45,236 nt of DNA, taken from Gammaproteobacteria bacterium (lineage in GTDB: Bacteria > Pseudomonadota > Gammaproteobacteria > GCA-001735895). Below are positions 41,850 to 45,236 of this stretch, piece by piece. Below the pieces are notes generated by a model. The model saw only the letters and a list, made by a program, of their open reading frames with translations, did not search any database and was not told where the DNA came from. The translations under genes and the position numbers were made by a program. The first letter of the stretch is position 1. The number at the start of each line of letters is the position of its first letter. Location of the stretch: NCBI GenBank assembly GCA_030066085.1, contig JASJCI010000012.1:1-45236 (forward strand), written 5' to 3'.

Positions 41850-42210
41850 TTCCTTGTCTCCCCTATCGGTAATTCCCGACACAAGATGAGAGCTGACTGG
41901 AGCCGCAATCAGGGTTGATCCAATGCACGGCTGGTTTAGAGGGTGCGCCTCTGGCCAAATTAGTCTACTGGAATCTGGCCGCCTCACCAATCGGTTTTCT
42001 AACACCTCACCTTCTCGTATGGCGACATGTTCCCGTGCCCTCGCACCTTCAGGACACCTTACAGATTTGGTTCGTCTGGGCCGGTCAGGCCAGTTCGCGG
42101 AAAGTCGGTTAACTGCACAGTAGCCGCTGAAATTATTGATCCCAGATGCATGCCCTCACCCCGAGGAACAGCCAGGTGCTCCCACCGCCTGCGATCTCTA
42201 TACGTGAAAG
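41850..42210. other. 361-base stretch with no supported gene
   Basis: Two overlapping frames of about 65 codons exist on the plus strand (near 41915-42123), but neither has a ribosome site or a recognisable protein pattern. Base composition is lower in GC than the core genome. No RNA gene, repeat or hairpin terminator was found. Confidence 0.5.
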
Positions 42211-42714
42211 TCAGAATTGCCCCGGGGCTGCAACACCCTGGCGTTCCTTTACGGAAAATCCAACAAGATTGATATAAGGTTTATCTCGCTCGAATATAAA
42301 AAGGTAGTTCAGCATGGTGTTTTCGTGTTCTGCAATCTTGACAGAGTAAAGCAGGTCGAGCCCTTCGCTGGTACCACTGAAAAAACTCCATTGCATCTCC
42401 TTGTAGGCTGTTAGCTGACCGGCATTATTTACGACCTGTTTCATAAAAGCCTGAAACTCCTTCATCGTCAATTGCGCTTTCATCCGATCACTAAAATAAA
42501 TCCGATAGACATCCCGATACTTCGCTTGAGAAATGAGATGCATTATGTTGTTCGATGTGGTGAGAGCCGTTTCGTATTTCTTGACTGCCCCGGACAGCGG
42601 CTCCGCGACATAATCGTCATCGAGCGATCCCGATCTCACGCTTACGTTGCCGGAAAAATCGCAGCCCGAGACGGCAATCAGGAGACAAAGTACCGATAAC
42701 TTGATGGTTCTCAT
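42211..42714 (-). CDS. Lipoprotein of unknown function
   Basis: The 167-residue protein has a lipoprotein signal, lipobox VSGC (Cys 18). The domain beyond has a helix pair (VKKYETALTTSNNIMHLISQAKYRDVYRIYFSD) and a beta part (YSVKIAEHENTMLNYLFIFERDKPYINLVGFSV), possibly a small NTF2/DUF3887-like fold. The sequence uses many AT-ending codons and lies in a region of about 45 percent GC, unlike the core genes. Confidence 0.7.
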   Translation of the reverse strand: MRTIKLSVLCLLIAVSGCDFSGNVSVRSGSLDDDYVAEPLSGAVKKYETALTTSNNIMHLISQAKYRDVYRIYFSDRMKAQLTMKEFQAFMKQVVNNAGQLTAYKEMQWSFFSGTSEGLDLLYSVKIAEHENTMLNYLFIFERDKPYINLVGFSVKERQGVAAPGQF

Positions 42715-42942
42715 TGCTACCCTTGATTTCGCATTCAACGGTCAGGTGAATAACTCCTTGATCCTTCGATAGATCTTAGCAGGTAGTCCTGTAGTTGCCG
42801 GGTTAAAGGTCATCAGCAAACGCCCGGAAATGGCGGATTCCACCAGCCTTGCAGCTACTTTTTACATTTTATTCGTTCAGGCTCGTACACGACGCTTTAA
42901 AACTCGGCGCCAACTCGACCCCTGGCCCGGCAGCATTGCCTG

Positions 42943-43650
42943 TCAGCTATTCAGTACCCGCCCCCATGCCTTGACCAGCGTTTCGTTTACCTTTTCTTCA
43001 ATGTTTTCTCCATGCGCAATGATCACCCTTCTTGCATCCCAGCTTAGAATCCTGTCGAGGGCGACTTTAACTGATTTTTTATCGCCCCAGCCCATCTGGT
43101 ATTCCGGGGCCGGTTTCGGATTGTTCCACATTCGAAATATCGCCTTCCACCAGAACCGAAGCAAGAGCCCCGCCTCGTGCCCATAGTCATCTCCGATATT
43201 TTCGATTAAATCCACCAGGATTAGCGTCCCGGAGGGTCTATGGTAAAAGGCCACTTCCCACATCAGCCTTGTTCCCTGCACCAGGACCTGGTCGATTTCA
43301 CCTTCCCACCTGTGGTCCGGCCTGTTGCCAAGAATCCATTCGAATTTGATATCCGGCCGCTTTCTTTCCAGCCCCGGACAAACAAACGTTTCTGCATCCG
43401 GATATTTTTCCTGGAAGTCGGTAACGAACAAGTGATGATAAGAACCCGGCGCAACGATGTACCTGACCTTTCCGAGCTGGTCTATTTCTTCTTTTGTAGA
43501 GTCATCTATCCTGCACGGATCATGAACAATCAGGTCCCCGTTTTCTAATCGGATAATCGTCGTGCGTCCGAAGATATCCATGCCCGCAAACCTGACCGGA
43601 TATTCAAGCAGCCAGATTTGATCCTTTACATATTCATTCAGTTGCGCCAT
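42943..43650 (-). CDS. DUF4336 family protein (metallo-beta-lactamase-like fold)
   Basis: The 235-residue protein shows the DUF4336 pattern: DQIWLLEYPVRFAGMDIFGRTTIIRLENGDLIVHDP, VRYIVAPGSYHHLFVTDFQEKYPDAETFVCPGL and RVIIAHGENIEE. The fold is like metallo-beta-lactamases, but the canonical HxHxDH motif is replaced by APGSYHHLF, so metal chemistry is uncertain. It is of low GC with many AAA, ATT and TTT codons, and likely part of an acquired segment. The 228 bases upstream of the lipoprotein gene hold no gene. Confidence 0.82.
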   Translation of the reverse strand: MAQLNEYVKDQIWLLEYPVRFAGMDIFGRTTIIRLENGDLIVHDPCRIDDSTKEEIDQLGKVRYIVAPGSYHHLFVTDFQEKYPDAETFVCPGLERKRPDIKFEWILGNRPDHRWEGEIDQVLVQGTRLMWEVAFYHRPSGTLILVDLIENIGDDYGHEAGLLLRFWWKAIFRMWNNPKPAPEYQMGWGDKKSVKVALDRILSWDARRVIIAHGENIEEKVNETLVKAWGRVLNS

Positions 43651-43811
43651 TGGCCTGCTATCGAATGCCGAACGACCGGATTATAAGCTACCAGCCTCGA
43701 TCGCAACTTGTCGGGCCATCGCCGAGCATCTGCCTGCGGTTGAAGTACGACCCCTTGCCGCAGTATTAGCCTGTCCGTCTTCTGCCCGTAACGCGGAAAC
43801 CTGTTCGCAGT

Positions 43812-44414
43812 TTATTGTTCTACCGGCCGAACCATTAGGAGGGCATTACCCTCGCAGTGAATCAATGGATGCGGGACTATCGGGGCATGATCCACAACGG
43901 TATATCCTAACTTTTCATAGAGGTTTACCGCGCCCTTGTTTTGCTCAAACGCCACCAGTGACAAAACTGAATATCCATTATCTCTCGCCTGTTCGTTAGC
44001 CAGGTGCATCAATCGTGTTCCCAGTCCCTGGCCCCGATATTGCGGGTAAAGCGCGACTCCGCAAACATACCAGCTATCGGGCTCTTCGAGATATATGTAG
44101 GGTGCAAAGACGTTGTCATCACTGGCAGCGGGACGGTTAGCAGGATTTCGCGGTTCGGCTGCGGGCATTTCAAACGCCAGCAACATACCAGCTACTTCGC
44201 CACTGATTTCAACAATGGCGGCGTTATTAAACGAGTAATCTCCGTGGGGATTTTTGTAAGTGCGTTCCCCTATGTCGAGCGGATCACAATGTTGCCTGCC
44301 AGCCTCTTCGTACCACTCGATTTGGGCAACTCCGTCGGATGATATGGCAATGAGGCTGGCGATATCACGGGCATCGTCGCTGGTGGCGGACCGGATCCTG
44401 TATGCATCAGACAT
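43812..44414 (-). CDS. GNAT family N-acetyltransferase
   Basis: The 200-residue protein has the GNAT acetyl-CoA signature VCGVALYPQYRGQGLGTRLMHLANEQARDNGY (motif A) followed by LVAFEQNKGAVNLYEKLGYTVVD (motif B). The N-terminal YRIRSATSDDARDIASLI is typical. The acceptor substrate is unknown. It stands alone in the AT-richer stretch, 33 bases after the start of the DUF2237-side gap. Confidence 0.88.
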   Translation of the reverse strand: MSDAYRIRSATSDDARDIASLIAISSDGVAQIEWYEEAGRQHCDPLDIGERTYKNPHGDYSFNNAAIVEISGEVAGMLLAFEMPAAEPRNPANRPAASDDNVFAPYIYLEEPDSWYVCGVALYPQYRGQGLGTRLMHLANEQARDNGYSVLSLVAFEQNKGAVNLYEKLGYTVVDHAPIVPHPLIHCEGNALLMVRPVEQ

Positions 44415-44446
44415 TACTGAACTCCGATTGTCGTAACTCGCTCAGG

Positions 44447-44818
44447 TCAGGTCAGGTCAAGCGCATATTGTCTAAGAATATCGAGAGGCACGGTTTCGAG
44501 CGCAGCTTGATGCGTGCGTTTGAGATAGACACGCGGCGCTTTCCCGTCCTGGTGCGCCTCGAGCCAGCGCCCCGCACAAAGACACCAGCAATCGCCTGCC
44601 TTCAGTCCCGGGAAACCGAATTCAGGTCTTGCCGTGATGAGGTCGTTTCCCCGTCCAAGGGAGTATTGCAGGAACTCATCGGACAGGCTGGCGCAGACCG
44701 TGTGCGAGCCAAGGTCCTGCGGTCCCGTGTTGCAACAGCCATCACGATAAAAGCCCGTTACCGGGTCCTGTCCGCAAGGTTCGAGGGCCTCGCCGAAAAC
44801 GTTTTTTGCATCGTCCAT
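44447..44818 (-). CDS. DUF2237 family protein
   Basis: The 123-residue protein is close to the family consensus: NVFGEALEPCGQDPVTGFYRDGCCNTGPQDLGSHTVCASLSDEFLQYS, then ARPEFGFPGLKAGDCWCLCAGRWLEA. There are seven conserved cysteines. Function unknown; the Cys and His pattern suggests a metal or redox role. A (TCAGG)3 tract at 44442-44456 spans its stop codon. GC is back near the core level. Confidence 0.88.
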   Translation of the reverse strand: MDDAKNVFGEALEPCGQDPVTGFYRDGCCNTGPQDLGSHTVCASLSDEFLQYSLGRGNDLITARPEFGFPGLKAGDCWCLCAGRWLEAHQDGKAPRVYLKRTHQAALETVPLDILRQYALDLT

Positions 44819-44909
44819 GGCCGGATTCTACACCCGGCCGTCAACCACTTCGAGCCCGGCAAGCTCGCGGTTTGATTGAGTTAAACCGCAAGGATCTTCG
44901 CCTGAAACA

Positions 44910-45236
44910 TCACTGGCCGGACGCCGTGACCTTCCCCGAACGGGCTGGTTTGTGCACGACGAAACAGGCCCAGGTTATGTGACCCTGCGCAAGCGCCGCC
45001 TGCCATCGGCCAATGCTTTTTGCAATGGCGTCGCGCACATTCGCGTCCAGGTCGAGGTCGGGCCTGGCCAGTGCGGCAGCCAGCTTGTCGTAGTGCGTTC
45101 CTATGTCCGCCGCTCGCTCCTCGACCTGCGCGACCGTGAAACCGGCGGCACGCGCCATCTCCCGGTAATCAGCGATGGTCGCGCCAGCACTTGCACCGAG
45201 CCGGGCAAATGCCGCCTCGACCATGGCGAGGTCGGC
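44910..45236 (-). CDS. C-terminal part of a SAM-dependent methyltransferase (cut by window end)
   Basis: The visible 108 residues are ADLAMVEAAFARLGASAGATIADYREMARAAGFTVAQVEERAADIGTHYDKL ... HITWACFVVHKP. The frame remains open to the last base, so the N-terminal Rossmann part lies outside. The ending resembles methyltransferases of the type 11 / glycine-sarcosine-like group (REMARAAGF loop, final beta strand ITWACFVVHKP). The exact substrate is not determinable. Confidence 0.6.
   Translation of the reverse strand, partial: ADLAMVEAAFARLGASAGATIADYREMARAAGFTVAQVEERAADIGTHYDKLAAALARPDLDLDANVRDAIAKSIGRWQAALAQGHITWACFVVHKPARSGKVTASGQ

Noticed and set aside
41915-42123. Two overlapping small plus-strand frames
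   Set aside because: They have no ribosome site and no protein-like pattern, and they overlap each other in different frames.
44442-44456. (TCAGG)3 tandem repeat as a phase-variation switch
   Set aside because: It has only three units and lies at the stop codon of DUF2237, where slippage would change at most the last residues.

Overview
The window is a high-GC chromosomal segment (GC clearly above 60 percent through most of it) from a gammaproteobacterium. The diagnostic stretch is rpsT facing murJ-ribF-(ileS)-lspA-fkpB-ispH, a gene order typical of Gammaproteobacteria. Family choices (choice-of-anchor H protein, DUF6279 lipoprotein, YcaQ, class I fumarase, PcaF, a trimethylamine-dehydrogenase-like flavoprotein) fit a free-living, probably marine, aerobic heterotroph. 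I cannot name the species.

Layout. 0-2 kb: secreted His-rich protein and choice-of-anchor H protein, then an FAH-family hydrolase. 2-7.4 kb: rpsT, then the murJ-ribF-lspA-fkpB-ispH cluster, in which ileS has been reduced to a 61-codon relic. 7.5-15.5 kb: lipoprotein, alpha/beta hydrolase, membrane protein, YqjM-type ene-reductase, PcaF-type thiolase, DAHP synthase (aroG) behind an aromatic-amino-acid attenuator, a small Cys-containing secreted protein and a group II PLP decarboxylase. 15.5-21.2 kb: an OmpR-type two-component system divergent from a pspA / membrane protein / vWA operon, probably an envelope-stress module. 21.4-29.3 kb: a two-domain thioredoxin-fold protein, ycaQ, bioB-bioF divergent from comF, a flavin reductase and fumA. 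29.5-34.1 kb: a tightly packed minus-strand run of ABC ATPase, ABC permease, DMT transporter and SLC13 permease. 34.2-41.2 kb: an ATP-dependent carboxylate-amine ligase paired with an M14 deacylase, DUF4198 and HupE-like metal-handling genes with overlapping 5' ends, and a TMADH-like dehydrogenase followed by a small Dabb-like protein. 41.4-44.4 kb: a visibly AT-richer accessory stretch (SnoaL-like protein, lipoprotein, DUF4336, GNAT), then DUF2237 and a methyltransferase cut by the window end.

Two points stand out. First, aroG is preceded by a 28-codon leader ORF ending WW-AG-YY-FF-AD, followed at once by mutually exclusive hairpins and a Rho-independent terminator. This is an attenuator that would read Trp, Tyr and Phe charging together to control entry into the shikimate pathway. 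Second, the ileS gene between ribF and lspA is an in-frame relic joining about 20 N-terminal codons to the 40-residue C-terminal zinc domain, which has lost two of its four cysteines. A working IleRS must therefore lie elsewhere in the genome.

Intergenic regions carry two families of short palindromic repeats: GTCATCCCCGC...GCGGGGATGAC and ACCGTCATTGCGAG...CTCGCAATGACGGT. Three plus-strand genes (FAH hydrolase, ycaQ, the ligase at 34194) have a -10 hexamer ending 6-8 nt before the ATG and no Shine-Dalgarno sequence, which suggests leaderless mRNAs. No tRNA, rRNA, CRISPR array, insertion sequence or prophage was seen.
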